A stretch of 64,000 bases of DNA from JAJDXO01 sp965221855. GTDB lineage: Bacteria; Pseudomonadota; Alphaproteobacteria; Rhodospirillales; UBA2165. The notes beneath the pieces were generated by a model that worked only from the letters and a program-made list of their open reading frames with translations, was not told where the DNA came from and made no database searches. Shown in pieces: positions 6,740-15,935 of the stretch. Where the stretch lies: assembly GCA_965221855.1 (NCBI GenBank), contig CBDCSV010000001.1:124001-188000 (forward strand), written 5' to 3'. The position numbers were made by a program, and so were the translations under genes. Position 1 is the stretch's first letter. Each line of letters opens with the position of its first letter.

Positions 6740-7792
6740 TTACCCCGCCGCCACCTCGGCATGGATGTCGAGCAGCGGACCCACGGTTTCGGCGGGCCGC
6801 CGTCCAAAACCGCATTCCGTCGCGACGCCGTAGCCGGATACGTACTTGTCGGCGGTCGTCATCCGCCTGCGCGTGCCCTCGACCCCGTCGGTGTCGTGGA
6901 TGAGACCGAGAAACAACCGCGTCTCCGGCTTCAACGACAGGCCGGCGAGCGCCTCGAAGTAGGCCTCGTCGTCCCGTTCGACCGGAACCGGCATGTGAAT
7001 CCAGTCGATGTCGCGGCCCACGCCGGCGGACAGGCGGTTGGCGAGATCCACCATGGGAGCCATGTCGCGGGGCTCGATGAAATGCTTGCCGCCGAACGAT
7101 CCGTAGCAGAAGTGGTAGCCCATCTCGATGTCCGCCGGGACGGCGTCGCCGCATTTGATCAACCGCTCGGCGATCCCGTCCTGGTGGAACGGGAAGTAGG
7201 TCTGCCGCGCGCCGTCGAAGGCCTGCATGTCATGCGCGTTGTCCCACTGCCAGGCGATCTGGCCGCGGGGCAATGCGTCGGCGACCCGTTCGATTTCCCG
7301 CAGCATGCGGGACTCGTAGGCCGGTTCCACCAATATCCGATGGTCGGGCGCGATGGCCGAATTGATCACGTTGAAGGGGGACGGCACGGCGATCAGGAAT
7401 TTGACGTCTTCGCCGATCTTGCCCGCCTGCTTCAGTTTTTCGAATTCGGCATAGCTCTCGATGGCGCATTCCGCGTAACCGAGCGGCCGCATCTCCAAAT
7501 CCTTGGGCGAGACGTTTTCCTTGATCCGGAACCAGGTGGTATGCGCCATGGCCTGCCCGGTGCCGGTCACCGCCGTTGCATTGCGGTAGTCTCCCTCGGA
7601 CTGGACCGCATCAAGCTGGGGGTGATCGGCGAAGACATGATCCTGCCACCTGATCCAGGCGAGGCGCTCGCCGGTCTCGCCGTCGGGGATTCGTTTACAG
7701 GCGCCGCCGAGCTTCCCGGCGACGGTCTCGAACACCTCGCGGGCATCGGCCAACGGAATGCTGCCGCATAAATGGATTTCCCGTGCGGGCAT
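6740..7792 (-). CDS. Methionine synthase II (MetE C-domain)-like protein
   Basis: A 350-residue protein of the cobalamin-independent methionine synthase/UROD-like TIM-barrel group. Supporting pieces are IHLCGSIPLADAREVFETV, IPDGETGERLAWIRWQDH, the central QIAWQWDNAHD, a zinc-ligand-like YGVATECGFGRR near the C-terminus, and the barrel length without the MetE N-domain. These stand-alone MetE-like proteins act in C1 or methyl transfer of largely unknown substrate; a role in methionine synthesis is not shown. It ends with a 140-base gap before the psp-like promoter and is followed head-to-head by the VOC gene at 7976. Confidence 0.7.
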   Translation of the reverse strand: MPAREIHLCGSIPLADAREVFETVAGKLGGACKRIPDGETGERLAWIRWQDHVFADHPQLDAVQSEGDYRNATAVTGTGQAMAHTTWFRIKENVSPKDLEMRPLGYAECAIESYAEFEKLKQAGKIGEDVKFLIAVPSPFNVINSAIAPDHRILVEPAYESRMLREIERVADALPRGQIAWQWDNAHDMQAFDGARQTYFPFHQDGIAERLIKCGDAVPADIEMGYHFCYGSFGGKHFIEPRDMAPMVDLANRLSAGVGRDIDWIHMPVPVERDDEAYFEALAGLSLKPETRLFLGLIHDTDGVEGTRRRMTTADKYVSGYGVATECGFGRRPAETVGPLLDIHAEVAAG

Positions 7793-7975
7793 TTGGTCCT
7801 CCCTGGATTGGTGCCGCCCTTTTAAGGCGACTTTGCGACGCCGGCGCGACCGAGGTCAAGACGGGGATGCCCCTATGGCCCCGCCCGGGCCGATTTTGCT
7901 GTTCCCCGTCCGGTCCCGGCGGATAGAATGCCGGCAAGGCCGAACAAATTTGGCCTGAACGAATTGGGGGCGCGA

Positions 7976-8887
7976 ATGAGCATCGATCGGGTCGAATCCC
8001 TGGTCTATGGCGTCGAGGACATGGAAGCCTGCGTCCGGTTCCTGGAGGATTGGGGCCTGGAGCGGGTCGAGGCGGGAGTGCACGGCGCGACGTTCCGCAC
8101 GCCGGAAAACCAGCACGTGGTGCTGTTGGGTATCGACGATCCGGCCCTGCCGCCGAACCTCGAGGAGGGGCCCACGGTCCGCGAGACCGTTTGGGGCGTC
8201 AGCGACGAGGCGCACCTGAAAGCGATCGTCGACGAGCTGTCATCGGACCGGGACGTGACCGAGGACGGGAACGGAACCTTCCATTCCATGGACGACGCGG
8301 GCCTGGGGATCGGTTTCCGGCTGAAGGACGAGTTCGACGTCGCCGGTTCGGAGCCGGTGCAGAATTTCAAGGAGCACGCGCCGCGGCTCAATCAGCGCAT
8401 CGATCAAATCGACCGGCCCCGCCCCATGCGGATCGGCCACGTGGTGTTCAACATTCCGCGCACCATCCGCGAGAAGGCGGTTTCGTTCTACACCGGCCGG
8501 CTGGGATTCCGGATCACCGACGCGGTGACCGGCATGGGCGATTTCATGCGGCCCGACGGCTCGACCTATCATCATGTGCTGTTTCTGGCTCATCGCGACC
8601 GGGACGGGGCGCCGGCAAGGACCGCCTTCAATCACGTCGCCTACGAGGTTCGCGATTTCGAGGAAATCGTCATCAGCGGCAAGTGGATGCGGGACCGGGG
8701 CTGGGACACGTCGCGCAGTCCGGGCCGCCACAACCTGGGGTCCAACCTGCACTGGTACTTCGCCTGCCCCCTGGGCGGCGAGATCGAATACTTCTCCGAC
8801 ATGGACCGGATGGACGATGATTGGGAGACCCGCCACTGGGACGAGCCGCCGGTGGTGAATTTCTGGAAGGCCGAAATCGTCCTGTAA
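7976..8887 (+). CDS. VOC-superfamily extradiol dioxygenase-like protein
   Basis: A 303-residue two-module vicinal-oxygen-chelate protein. Module 1 starts ESLVYGVEDMEACVRFLEDW; module 2 starts MRIGHVVFNIPRTIREKAVS and carries YHHVLFLAHRD, FNHVAYEVRDFEEI and GGEIEYFSDMDRM, placing His and Glu where extradiol enzymes bind their Fe(II)/Mn(II). This architecture resembles 2,3-dihydroxybiphenyl/catechol 2,3-dioxygenases. The ATG at 7976 is used since it begins directly at the first beta strand; an in-frame ATG at 7928 would add 16 unconserved residues. RidA follows 64 bases later, so the two may act together in catabolism. Confidence 0.75.
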   Translation: MSIDRVESLVYGVEDMEACVRFLEDWGLERVEAGVHGATFRTPENQHVVLLGIDDPALPPNLEEGPTVRETVWGVSDEAHLKAIVDELSSDRDVTEDGNGTFHSMDDAGLGIGFRLKDEFDVAGSEPVQNFKEHAPRLNQRIDQIDRPRPMRIGHVVFNIPRTIREKAVSFYTGRLGFRITDAVTGMGDFMRPDGSTYHHVLFLAHRDRDGAPARTAFNHVAYEVRDFEEIVISGKWMRDRGWDTSRSPGRHNLGSNLHWYFACPLGGEIEYFSDMDRMDDDWETRHWDEPPVVNFWKAEIVL

Positions 8888-8951
8888 TTCCCGGGCCGGC
8901 CCGCTAACATCTCTTCCAACCGTATCAATCGGCCCATTCAGGGAGGAAGAG

Positions 8952-9353
8952 ATGCCCAAGGAAATCGTCCATGTCCCGAGCTTCAGGGAGCTGAAGCGGG
9001 AAGACGGAAAGCCCATCGCGCCCATATCGTCGGGGGTGAAGGCCAACGGCTTCGTGTTCGTTTCCGGGATGCCGCCCGTCGATCATGAAACCGGCGGGTT
9101 CGTCTCCGGCGACATCCAGGCGCAGACCCGGAAAAGTCTCGAAAACGTCCAGGCGGTTCTGGAGGCGGCGGGCTCGTCGCTGGACAAGGTGGTGAAGACG
9201 ACGGTGTATTGCGCCAACTCCGGCTACTACCAGCAGGTCAACGATGTGTACCGCGAGTTCTTCCCCGACGACCCGCCGGCCCGGACCTTCGTCACCGTCG
9301 CGTCGTGGCCCATGGCCTTCGATATCGAAATAGAATGCGTCGCGCTGGAGTAG
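8952..9353 (+). CDS. RidA family (YjgF/YER057c/UK114) protein
   Basis: A 133-residue protein with the RidA trimer fold signatures: ANGFVFVSGMPPVDHETGGF, IQAQTRKSLENVQAVLEAAG, VVKTTVYCANSGYYQQVNDV and a C-terminal PARTFVTVASWPM segment. RidA proteins hydrolyse reactive enamine/imine intermediates. The usual arginine of the active-site ARTxV pattern is present. AGGGAGGAAGAG lies before the ATG. It sits behind a VOC dioxygenase-like gene and converges with pcm, whose stop is 8 bases away. Confidence 0.87.
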   Translation: MPKEIVHVPSFRELKREDGKPIAPISSGVKANGFVFVSGMPPVDHETGGFVSGDIQAQTRKSLENVQAVLEAAGSSLDKVVKTTVYCANSGYYQQVNDVYREFFPDDPPARTFVTVASWPMAFDIEIECVALE

Positions 9354-9360
9354 GACCGGC

Positions 9361-10032
9361 CTAAAACGCCGCGCCTTCCATGGCGGCGAAGCGGACGGCG
9401 AGGATCTCCCGGCTGGCGATCTTTCCATCCATGTCCTTGTTGACGACCATCAGCTGCTGGGCTTCGTCGAGACCCGCGGGGATCACCATCCGGCCGCCGG
9501 CCTTGAGCTGCTGGATCAGCGCCGGCGGGATGAGTTCCGGCGCGGCGGCGACCATGATCCGGTCATAGGGCGCATGGTCGGGCCAGCCGTTATAGCCGTT
9601 GCCGGTCCGCATGCTTATGTTGCCGCACCCCGGCCCCTCCAGCCGCTGCGCCGCCTGTTCGGCGAGCTCCGCGACATATTCGACGGTGTAGACATGCGCC
9701 GCCAGCCGGGCCAGGACGGCGGTGTGGTAGCCGAGCCCGGTGCCGATCTCCAACACCGTATGGCCGCCGTCGATCTCCAGCAACTCGGTCATCAGCGCCG
9801 CGATGAACGGCTGGGAGATGGTCTTGTCGTGGCCGATGGGCAGCGGCCCGTCGGCGTGGGCGTAGGCGCGGATTTCCGCCGGTACGAATTCATGGCGGGG
9901 GACCTCGGTCATGGCGCTCAGGGTCCGCGCGCTCATGCGCGCAACGCCGGTCAGTTCCTTGGTCGCCTCGGTATGGGAGGCGATCAGATCGACCATCATC
10001 TGCCTGAGCGGCGTATAGGGGTCTTCCATCAT
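9361..10032 (-). CDS. pcm: Protein-L-isoaspartate O-methyltransferase
   Basis: A 223-residue SAM-dependent methyltransferase of the Pcm family, which repairs isoaspartyl residues. Motifs: DGPLPIGHDKTISQPFIAAL (substrate-binding segment), the SAM motif I VLEIGTGLGYHTAVLARLA, APYDRIMVAAAPELIPPALI and LKAGGRMVIPAG. It starts MMEDPYTPLRQMMVDLI; either of the two Met codons could be used. It is monocistronic as far as visible, with apt 105 bases upstream on the same strand. Confidence 0.92.
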   Translation of the reverse strand: MMEDPYTPLRQMMVDLIASHTEATKELTGVARMSARTLSAMTEVPRHEFVPAEIRAYAHADGPLPIGHDKTISQPFIAALMTELLEIDGGHTVLEIGTGLGYHTAVLARLAAHVYTVEYVAELAEQAAQRLEGPGCGNISMRTGNGYNGWPDHAPYDRIMVAAAPELIPPALIQQLKAGGRMVIPAGLDEAQQLMVVNKDMDGKIASREILAVRFAAMEGAAF

Positions 10033-10136
10033 GGCCCCCAGATTAAATCACGATTGGGGCGAATCCATGGCGGAATTCGTCTCGAATGCCGCCGGGGACG
10101 CCATGCGGGCGCCATCGAATGCCGCCCGGCCAGCTT

Positions 10137-10652
10137 CTATTCGTCGTAGGCGACCAGGGTCGAGCAGGGGATGTCCAGTTTGGACCGGCCGTTCAAGAAC
10201 GTCAGTTCAATGATGCAGGCGGCGCTGACCACTTCGGCGCCGACGTTGCGAAGCAGCGTCGTGGCGGCCGCCATGGTCCCGCCGGTCGCCAGCAGATCAT
10301 CGACCAGCACGACCCGCTGACCCGGTTCGACCGCGTCGGCCTGAACCTCGACCGTGTCCGTCCCGTATTCGAGATCATACTCGTAGCTGATTTTTTCGCC
10401 CGGAAGCTTGCCTTCCTTCCGAACCATGATGAATCCCATCCCCAGCTTGAGGGCGAGCGGGGCGGCAACGAGGAAGCCGCGGGATTCGATTCCGGCCAGG
10501 ATGTCCGGTTGATGACGGCTTACCTCCTTGGCCAGGCGCCCCATGGTCACCTGCCAGGCGTCGGCGTCGGCCAACAGAGTCGAGATGTCGTAGAAAAGGA
10601 TGCCGGGCTTGGGAAAATCGGGAATTTCGCGAATATGATCCTTGATATCCAT
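10137..10652 (-). CDS. apt: Adenine phosphoribosyltransferase
   Basis: A 171-residue type I phosphoribosyltransferase that converts adenine plus PRPP to AMP. The PRPP loop VVLVDDLLATGGTMAAATTL, the hood-region IRE(IPDFPKPGILFYDISTLL) and the adenine-binding GIESRGFLVAAPLAL segment are all present, and length matches the family. The ATG at 10652 follows AAGGGAACACGC on the minus strand. Purine salvage in the cytoplasm. Confidence 0.94.
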   Translation of the reverse strand: MDIKDHIREIPDFPKPGILFYDISTLLADADAWQVTMGRLAKEVSRHQPDILAGIESRGFLVAAPLALKLGMGFIMVRKEGKLPGEKISYEYDLEYGTDTVEVQADAVEPGQRVVLVDDLLATGGTMAAATTLLRNVGAEVVSAACIIELTFLNGRSKLDIPCSTLVAYDE

Positions 10653-10787
10653 GCGTGTTCCCTTGGGTTGCCGCCGTCGGTTTTCGGGACGAAATGACGG
10701 CGCATCCTAGACTGCGCGAATTCCAGCGGCAACGGGCTGATCGTTTATCCCACGGGCGGCCAGGCCCTGCCGGCGCCGCCCTATATT

Positions 10788-10823
10788 GCTCAGGCCAATG
10801 CTCAGGCCAATGCTCAGGCCAAT
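10788..10823. repeat. Three tandem 12-bp repeats
   Basis: GCTCAGGCCAAT occurs three times head to tail without mismatch, in the 536-base non-coding gap between apt and the TAXI-TRAP operon. It is flanked by short TATATTG/TGATATTG matches. Nothing else convincing was seen in 10653-11188 apart from the ribosome site GGGAG before 11189; the open frames there have no family character. The 12-bp period keeps frame, but no gene is evident. Confidence 0.8.
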
Positions 10824-11188
10824 GATATTGCCGGGATCGCCGGACGGTTCGGTGAGGCCGAGGACGCCGCGATCGCCTCTCTCCGGGCGCGATCCGGGTT
10901 TCCATTATGAATTTAGGGGGTGTTCCCGGCGGAAACGCTGGGCTAGGCTAATTTTGCCGTGGCGCCAGACAATATTTGGCCGCAGTGGCCAAGGTCCGCA
11001 GGGAGGCAGTTTCGATCGAGCGTCGGCTCACGGGAACATTGATTTCCGGTTTGTCCGGGCCGTGGCGCGTACCTTCGTGTTCCGTGATCGGTCGGTTGCC
11101 TGCCAGGGGGTGCGGCGGTCCAGCGGCCGTCGTCCGGCGCCACACGGTGATTTAACGACTACGTCTATTGATAAACTGGGAGTAAAAA

Positions 11189-12199
11189 ATGTTAAAGAAA
11201 GCAACTGTCTCAACTCTGGCCTTCGGTTTGGCGGCGGGCGCCTTCATGCTGTCCGCCAACGACGCCGATGCCCAGAGCAAACGGAAGTTCATCGCCATCG
11301 GTACCGGCGGCCCGACCGGCGTCTACTTCGCCACGGGCAACGCCATTTGCCGGCTGGTCCACAAGGAAGCGGCCGAAGGACGCAAATCGGGCCGTAAGCA
11401 CGGCATCCGCTGCTCGGCGCCGTCCACGGGCGGGTCGAACTACAACATCGGCCAGATCCGTGACGGCGAGCTGGACTTCGGTGTCGCTCAATCCGACTGG
11501 CAATACCATGCCTACAACGGCTCCGGCGGTCCCTGGAAAGGCAAAGCCTACAAGAAAGTCCGGGCGGTCTTTTCCGTTCATCCGGAACCGCTGCAGATCA
11601 TCGTTCGCGGCGATTCCGGCATCAACGGCTGGGATGACCTCAAGGGCAAGCGGGTCAACATCGGCAACCCGGGCTCCGGCCAACGGGGCACCATGGAACT
11701 GCTGATGCAACAGGCCGGCTGGACCAAGAAGGACTTCAAGCTCGCGACCGAACTGACGTCCACCGAGCAGTCCAAGGCGCTGTGTGACGGCAAGATCGAT
11801 GCCTATGTCTATACGGTTGGCGTGCCCAACGCCGGCGTGGCCATCGCCACCGACGGCTGCGGCGCCAAGATCGCCAACTTCAACAACGCTCTCGCCAAGA
11901 GCAATGTCACCTCCGACAAGCCTTACTACGCTTGGGCGACCATTCCGAAGGGCACCTACAAGACCACCGCCAGCGATGTCACCACCTGGGGCGTCAAGGC
12001 CACCTTCGTGACCTCCGCCGACGTTCCCGAAGGCGTGGTCTACGAAGTGACCCGCGCGGTTTTCGAGAATATCGACGACTTCCGGAAACTGCATCCGGCA
12101 TTCCGCAACCTTGATCCGAAAGTGATGATCAAGGACGGCCTGTCGGCCCCGCTGCATCCGGGCGCCGCCAAGTACTACAAGGAAAAGGGCCTGATGTAG
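11189..12199 (+). CDS. TAXI family TRAP transporter solute-binding protein
   Basis: A 336-residue periplasmic binding protein. A Sec signal peptide (KKATVSTLAFGLAAGAFML, cleavage after NDADAQ) is followed by the TAXI signature FIAIGTGGPTGVYFATGNAI, then CSAPSTGGSNYNIGQIRDGE and later KSNVTSDKPYYAWATIPKGT. TAXI proteins capture organic acids or amino acids for a tripartite, Na+-driven permease. The ATG is preceded by GGGAGTAAAAA. The cognate fused permease follows 86 bases downstream, so the system is complete in two genes. The substrate cannot be read from the sequence. Confidence 0.93.
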   Translation: MLKKATVSTLAFGLAAGAFMLSANDADAQSKRKFIAIGTGGPTGVYFATGNAICRLVHKEAAEGRKSGRKHGIRCSAPSTGGSNYNIGQIRDGELDFGVAQSDWQYHAYNGSGGPWKGKAYKKVRAVFSVHPEPLQIIVRGDSGINGWDDLKGKRVNIGNPGSGQRGTMELLMQQAGWTKKDFKLATELTSTEQSKALCDGKIDAYVYTVGVPNAGVAIATDGCGAKIANFNNALAKSNVTSDKPYYAWATIPKGTYKTTASDVTTWGVKATFVTSADVPEGVVYEVTRAVFENIDDFRKLHPAFRNLDPKVMIKDGLSAPLHPGAAKYYKEKGLM

Positions 12200-12285
12200 G
12201 TCTCGAAGCCGGGAGGGAGGGCCGGAAGGCCCTCCCTATTCCCATATGTTTCCGGGACGGATGTCCGCGGAACTGAAACAGGGGC

Positions 12286-14838
12286 GTGTCACAGGGGGCA
12301 GCCGTGGCCGACGTGCCGAGCGCAAACATTTCCGATGAGGAAATCCAGGCAAAAATAGAAGAGGTCGAATACACCGGCCGCAAAGCGGGTCCGACCCTGG
12401 GATTGATCATCGGCGTGGTCGCAACCGTCTGGTCGCTGTTCCAGCTGTGGATCGCGTCGCCCCTGCCGTTCCTGCTTGATTTTGGAATTATCGTCGATGT
12501 TCCCGCCCGCGGCATTCACCTCGCTTTCGGCTTGCTGCTGGTCTACCTCATGTTCCCGGCCGCCAAGGCGCTGGCGCACAAGAGGATTTCGCCCCTCGAT
12601 ATCGCCTTGGCGCTGATCGGCGCCTTTGCCGCCCTTTGGGTGATGATCGATCAGGAGGGCATCACCCGGCGGCTCGGTTCCCTGCTGGAGGTCGAGTTCG
12701 CGGGCCTCACCATCCCGGTCGAGTTCTTGATCGGGCTCGCCGGCATATTGCTGCTTCTGGAGGCGACGCGCCGAGCCATCGGTATCCCTTTGGTGATCGT
12801 TGCCGGCATCTTCCTGCTTTATTCGCTGTTCGGCCAGTCGATGCCGGAAATCATCTCGCACCGGGGCGTCTCGCCGGAACGGCTGATCGGCTACCAGTGG
12901 ATGGGCGGCGAAGCCATTTTCGGCATCCCCATCGACGTTTCGGTGAGCTTCGTATTTCTATTCGTGCTGTTCGGCGCGCTCCTGGACCGGGCCGGGGCCG
13001 GCAAGTATTTCCTCGATCTGGCGTTCGCCATGGTGGGCAAGTACCGGGGCGGCCCCGCCAAGGCGGCCATCCTCGCATCGGGCATGACCGGCCTGATTTC
13101 CGGCTCGTCGATCGCCAACGTGGTGACCACCGGCGTCTTCACCATCCCCGTCATGCGCCGCACCGGCCTGCCGGCGGTCAAGGCGGGCGCCATCGAGGTC
13201 GCCGCGTCCACCAACGGGCAGATGATGCCGCCGATCATGGGCGCGGCCGCGTTCATCATGGCCGAGTTGATCGGCATTTCCTATTTCGAGGTCATAACGG
13301 CCGCCTTCATTCCGGCGATCATCAGCTACATGGGGCTGCTCTATGTCTCGCACCTGGAGGCGATGAAGCTGGGCCTGACCGGTCTGCCGAAGGCGGAAAT
13401 ACCCGTTCTCGGGAAAACCTTCCTGTCGGGCGTCCACTTCATCATCCCGATCGTGATCTTGGTCTATCTGCTGATGATCGAGCGCTGGACCGCATCGAGC
13501 TCCGTGTTCTACACGATCCTGGTGATGTTCCTGATCATGGTCGCGACCCGGCTTTCGCCGTCGCGGCTTTCGCGGATCACCATGACGGTGCTTTATCTCA
13601 TCCCGATCGTGGTGGCCTCGGGGTTCCGGCTCAGCGGCGAAAAGGCGCAGCCGGCTTTATTCTGGGGGCTTGGGGCGGCGGTCGCGATCGTCGTCGTTTT
13701 GGCAATTCTTCGCGGCCGGCGCGACGGGGACGTGAACGCCCGGGTTTCCGAAGCGGCCAACGAAATCGTCGGTGGCTTGATCGCCGGCGCCCGCAACATG
13801 GTCGGCATCGCCGTTGCCGTGGCGACGGCGGGAATTATCGTCGGCGCGGTTTCCTCGACCGGGCTCAACAACGCGATGGTCGGGGTGGTCGAGGCGATTT
13901 CCGGCGGCAACGTCTTCATCCTGCTCGCCTTGACCGCGGTCTTGAGCCTGATTTTGGGCATGGGTCTGCCGACGACGGCCAATTATCTCGTGGTCGCCTC
14001 GCTGTTGGCCGGCGTTCTGGTCGAACTCGGAAGCGCCGCCGGACTGACCTTGCCGCTGATCGCCGTGCATCTGTTCGTGTTCTACTTCGGCCTGATGGCG
14101 GACAGTACGCCGCCGGTGTGTCTGGCGGCATTCGCGGCGTCGGCGATCTCGCGGGCCGACCCGCTCAAGACCGGCGTTCAATCGTTCATGTACGACATTC
14201 GGACGGCCATTTTGCCGTTCGTGTTCATTTTCAACACGGAACTGCTGCTGATCGGCGTCGACAGTTTCCTGCAGGGGGTGATGGTATTCTTCGTCTCGTT
14301 GATAGCGATGTTCTGTTTCACCTCGGCGGTGCAGGGCTGGCTTCTGACGCGGACCAACATTCTTGATCGCGTCATCCTGCTGGCCGTCATGGTGGCCCTG
14401 TTCCGGCCCGACTTCGTGCTCAACCAGGTATCGCCCGCCTTCGCGCCCGTATCCATGGACGAATTCGTCGCCGGGAAGGTGGAGGTGGAAAAAGGGCTGA
14501 AGGTCAGAGTCCACGTCACCCGGCAAACCGACTACGGAGACCGGTTCAAGCTCTTCGTCATGGAGGCGCCCGGCGGGGCCGCGGGACAGAAGGCCCTGGG
14601 CCTCGAACTCGAGAAGGAGGGCGAGGGGTTCAACGTGGCCAACCTGGCATTCAACGGCATGGCCGAGAAGGCCAAGGTCGAATTCGGGGATATCGTGACG
14701 CTGGTCGACGTGGAACAAACCGGACGGCTGCCCAAGGAGGTCGTCTATCCCATCGCTCTTGCCATTCTGGCCGCTCTTCTCGGCTGGCAATGGATGCGCC
14801 GGGGGCGGCAGCCGTCAACCGAACAGCCGGCCGGCTAG
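12286..14838 (+). CDS. TRAP transporter fused 4TM/12TM permease (TAXI type)
   Basis: An 850-residue polytopic inner-membrane protein. The N-terminal part is DctQ-like (4 segments), the middle is DctM-like with ASGMTGLISGSSIANVVTTG and GMGLPTTANYLVVASLLAG, characteristic DctM pore motifs. After about residue 690 a soluble domain follows (VRVHVTRQTDYGDRFKLFVM), matching the DUF3394 tail of fused TRAP permeases, and a last hydrophobic helix. The start is GTG at 12286; GTG at 12304 is equally possible. Its stop TAG (14836-14838) is the first arm of a long hairpin, so the C-terminus may have been redefined by a repeat insertion. Confidence 0.92.
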   Translation: MSQGAAVADVPSANISDEEIQAKIEEVEYTGRKAGPTLGLIIGVVATVWSLFQLWIASPLPFLLDFGIIVDVPARGIHLAFGLLLVYLMFPAAKALAHKRISPLDIALALIGAFAALWVMIDQEGITRRLGSLLEVEFAGLTIPVEFLIGLAGILLLLEATRRAIGIPLVIVAGIFLLYSLFGQSMPEIISHRGVSPERLIGYQWMGGEAIFGIPIDVSVSFVFLFVLFGALLDRAGAGKYFLDLAFAMVGKYRGGPAKAAILASGMTGLISGSSIANVVTTGVFTIPVMRRTGLPAVKAGAIEVAASTNGQMMPPIMGAAAFIMAELIGISYFEVITAAFIPAIISYMGLLYVSHLEAMKLGLTGLPKAEIPVLGKTFLSGVHFIIPIVILVYLLMIERWTASSSVFYTILVMFLIMVATRLSPSRLSRITMTVLYLIPIVVASGFRLSGEKAQPALFWGLGAAVAIVVVLAILRGRRDGDVNARVSEAANEIVGGLIAGARNMVGIAVAVATAGIIVGAVSSTGLNNAMVGVVEAISGGNVFILLALTAVLSLILGMGLPTTANYLVVASLLAGVLVELGSAAGLTLPLIAVHLFVFYFGLMADSTPPVCLAAFAASAISRADPLKTGVQSFMYDIRTAILPFVFIFNTELLLIGVDSFLQGVMVFFVSLIAMFCFTSAVQGWLLTRTNILDRVILLAVMVALFRPDFVLNQVSPAFAPVSMDEFVAGKVEVEKGLKVRVHVTRQTDYGDRFKLFVMEAPGGAAGQKALGLELEKEGEGFNVANLAFNGMAEKAKVEFGDIVTLVDVEQTGRLPKEVVYPIALAILAALLGWQWMRRGRQPSTEQPAG

Positions 14839-14972
14839 AGCCGATCATGGATTGTCGGAATCGCTTTGCGATGCCGACAATCCATGTGAATCGGCTCTAC
14901 ATTATTGAAATAGATCGGATTCACATGTTTTGACGAAACCGCGCCGTGGTTCCGTCAAAACATGATCCGATC
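14836..14972. repeat. Two adjacent long inverted-repeat hairpins (REP/MITE-like)
   Basis: Hairpin 1: TAGAGCCGAT (14836-14845) pairs with ATCGGCTCTA (14890-14899), CATGGATTGTCGG (14846-14858) with CCGACAATCCATG (14874-14886), and the tip ATCGC-TTT-GCGAT closes it. Hairpin 2: GATCGGAT plus CATGTTTTGACG (14913-14935) pairs with 14953-14972. Both have the same three-base bulge TCA next to CATG, but on opposite arms. The facing inner arms can also pair with each other (CATGTGAATC with GATTCACATG). Hairpin 1 is bounded by TA on both sides and starts at the permease stop codon, which is compatible with a Tc/IS630-type MITE or a transcriptional attenuator. Confidence 0.75.
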
Positions 14973-14993
14973 CAGGACGCGAAAGGGGGCGCC

Positions 14994-15422
14994 ATGTACG
15001 GCAATATCATGATCACCGTCGACCTGAACGAGCCGGCGTCCTATCGCAAGGCGTTTCCGACGGCCGTCGCCCTGTGCCGGCAATTCGGCGCCAGGCTGCA
15101 TGTTCTGAACGTGCTGCCCGACCTCGGCTACGGGGTGGTTCAAAACTACTTTCCGGACGATTTCCAGGACAAAGCCAGGGCCGACGCCGCGGAAGCGCTC
15201 GAGAAGGTTGCCCGCGAGAACGTTCCCGAAGACATTACCCCGGAACTTCACCTGGCAAGCGGCACCATCTACAAGGAGATTATCGAGACGGCGGAACGCT
15301 CGGGCGTAGACCTCATCGTCATGGCGTCGCACCGGCCCGACCTCAGCGACTATCTGCTTGGTCCCAACGCGGCGCGGGTCGTCCGCCACTCCGACTGCTC
15401 GGTGATGGTGGTCCGGGGCTAA
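14994..15422 (+). CDS. Universal stress protein (UspA family)
   Basis: A 142-residue UspA-domain protein: YGNIMITVDLNEPASYRKAF at the N-terminus, LHVLNVLPDL, and the nucleotide-binding C-terminal pattern DLIVMASHRPDLSDYLLGPN with VVRHSDCSVMVVR, the G-2x-G-9x-G(S/T)-like site here partly changed. The ATG follows AAAGGGGGCGCC; an upstream GTG at 14946 falls inside the hairpin repeat and is less likely. UspA genes commonly stand next to TRAP transporters (TeaD-like regulation of uptake), which fits the preceding operon. Confidence 0.88.
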   Translation: MYGNIMITVDLNEPASYRKAFPTAVALCRQFGARLHVLNVLPDLGYGVVQNYFPDDFQDKARADAAEALEKVARENVPEDITPELHLASGTIYKEIIETAERSGVDLIVMASHRPDLSDYLLGPNAARVVRHSDCSVMVVRG

Positions 15423-15423
15423 C

Positions 15424-15822
15424 CTATTCCATTGATTTGATGTAGGCGATCACGTTCTCGCGGTCCGAAGCCTTCTTGAGCTTCAGCACCATGGTGCCCC
15501 GCTTGCGGTTTTTCGCCCGCAGATACTTCTTCGGATCCGTCAGGTAGGTGTCCAGTTCCGCTTCGGTCCAGGTCCAATCGGCGTTCTTGAGGCCCTTGTA
15601 CTTCTTGAAGCCTTGGGCGGCGCCGGCTTGCCGCCCGACGACCTTGTGGAGGGACGGTCCCGTCCGGTGCTTTCCGGCCTGGACGGTGTGGCAGGCGCGG
15701 CATTTGTTGAACACTTTCTTGCCCTTGGCCGGATCGCCGGCGGCCATTGCCTGGGATGCAAGGATGGCGAATACGGCCGCCAAGGCGCCGGCCGCGAAGG
15801 ATTTGATCGTCACGTTTTTCAC
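15424..15822 (-). CDS. Class I cytochrome c (small, periplasmic)
   Basis: A 132-residue secreted mono-haem cytochrome. A signal peptide (SFAAGALAAVFAILASQAMA) precedes GDPAKGKKVFNKCRACHTVQ, with the CxxCH haem site, then RTGPSLHKVVGR and a C-terminal methionine ligand in KRGTMVLKLKK. This pattern is that of mitochondrial/cytochrome c2-like electron carriers. It converges with uspA, the two stops being one base apart. Confidence 0.92.
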   Translation of the reverse strand: MKNVTIKSFAAGALAAVFAILASQAMAAGDPAKGKKVFNKCRACHTVQAGKHRTGPSLHKVVGRQAGAAQGFKKYKGLKNADWTWTEAELDTYLTDPKKYLRAKNRKRGTMVLKLKKASDRENVIAYIKSME

Positions 15823-15935
15823 ACCGCCGGTTCTGTTGCCGTTGCCGGGTCTTCCGCAGCACTACATGAGCCTGGAATCGGCAAACCGCAAGCCGGGAAT
15901 TTTCTCAGGCAGGTGCGCGCCGCCCGCGGCCTCGT

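Noticed and set aside
10788..10823. Possible CRISPR or iteron array
   Set aside because: 12-base contiguous repeats, no spacers and no replication gene; a simple tandem repeat.
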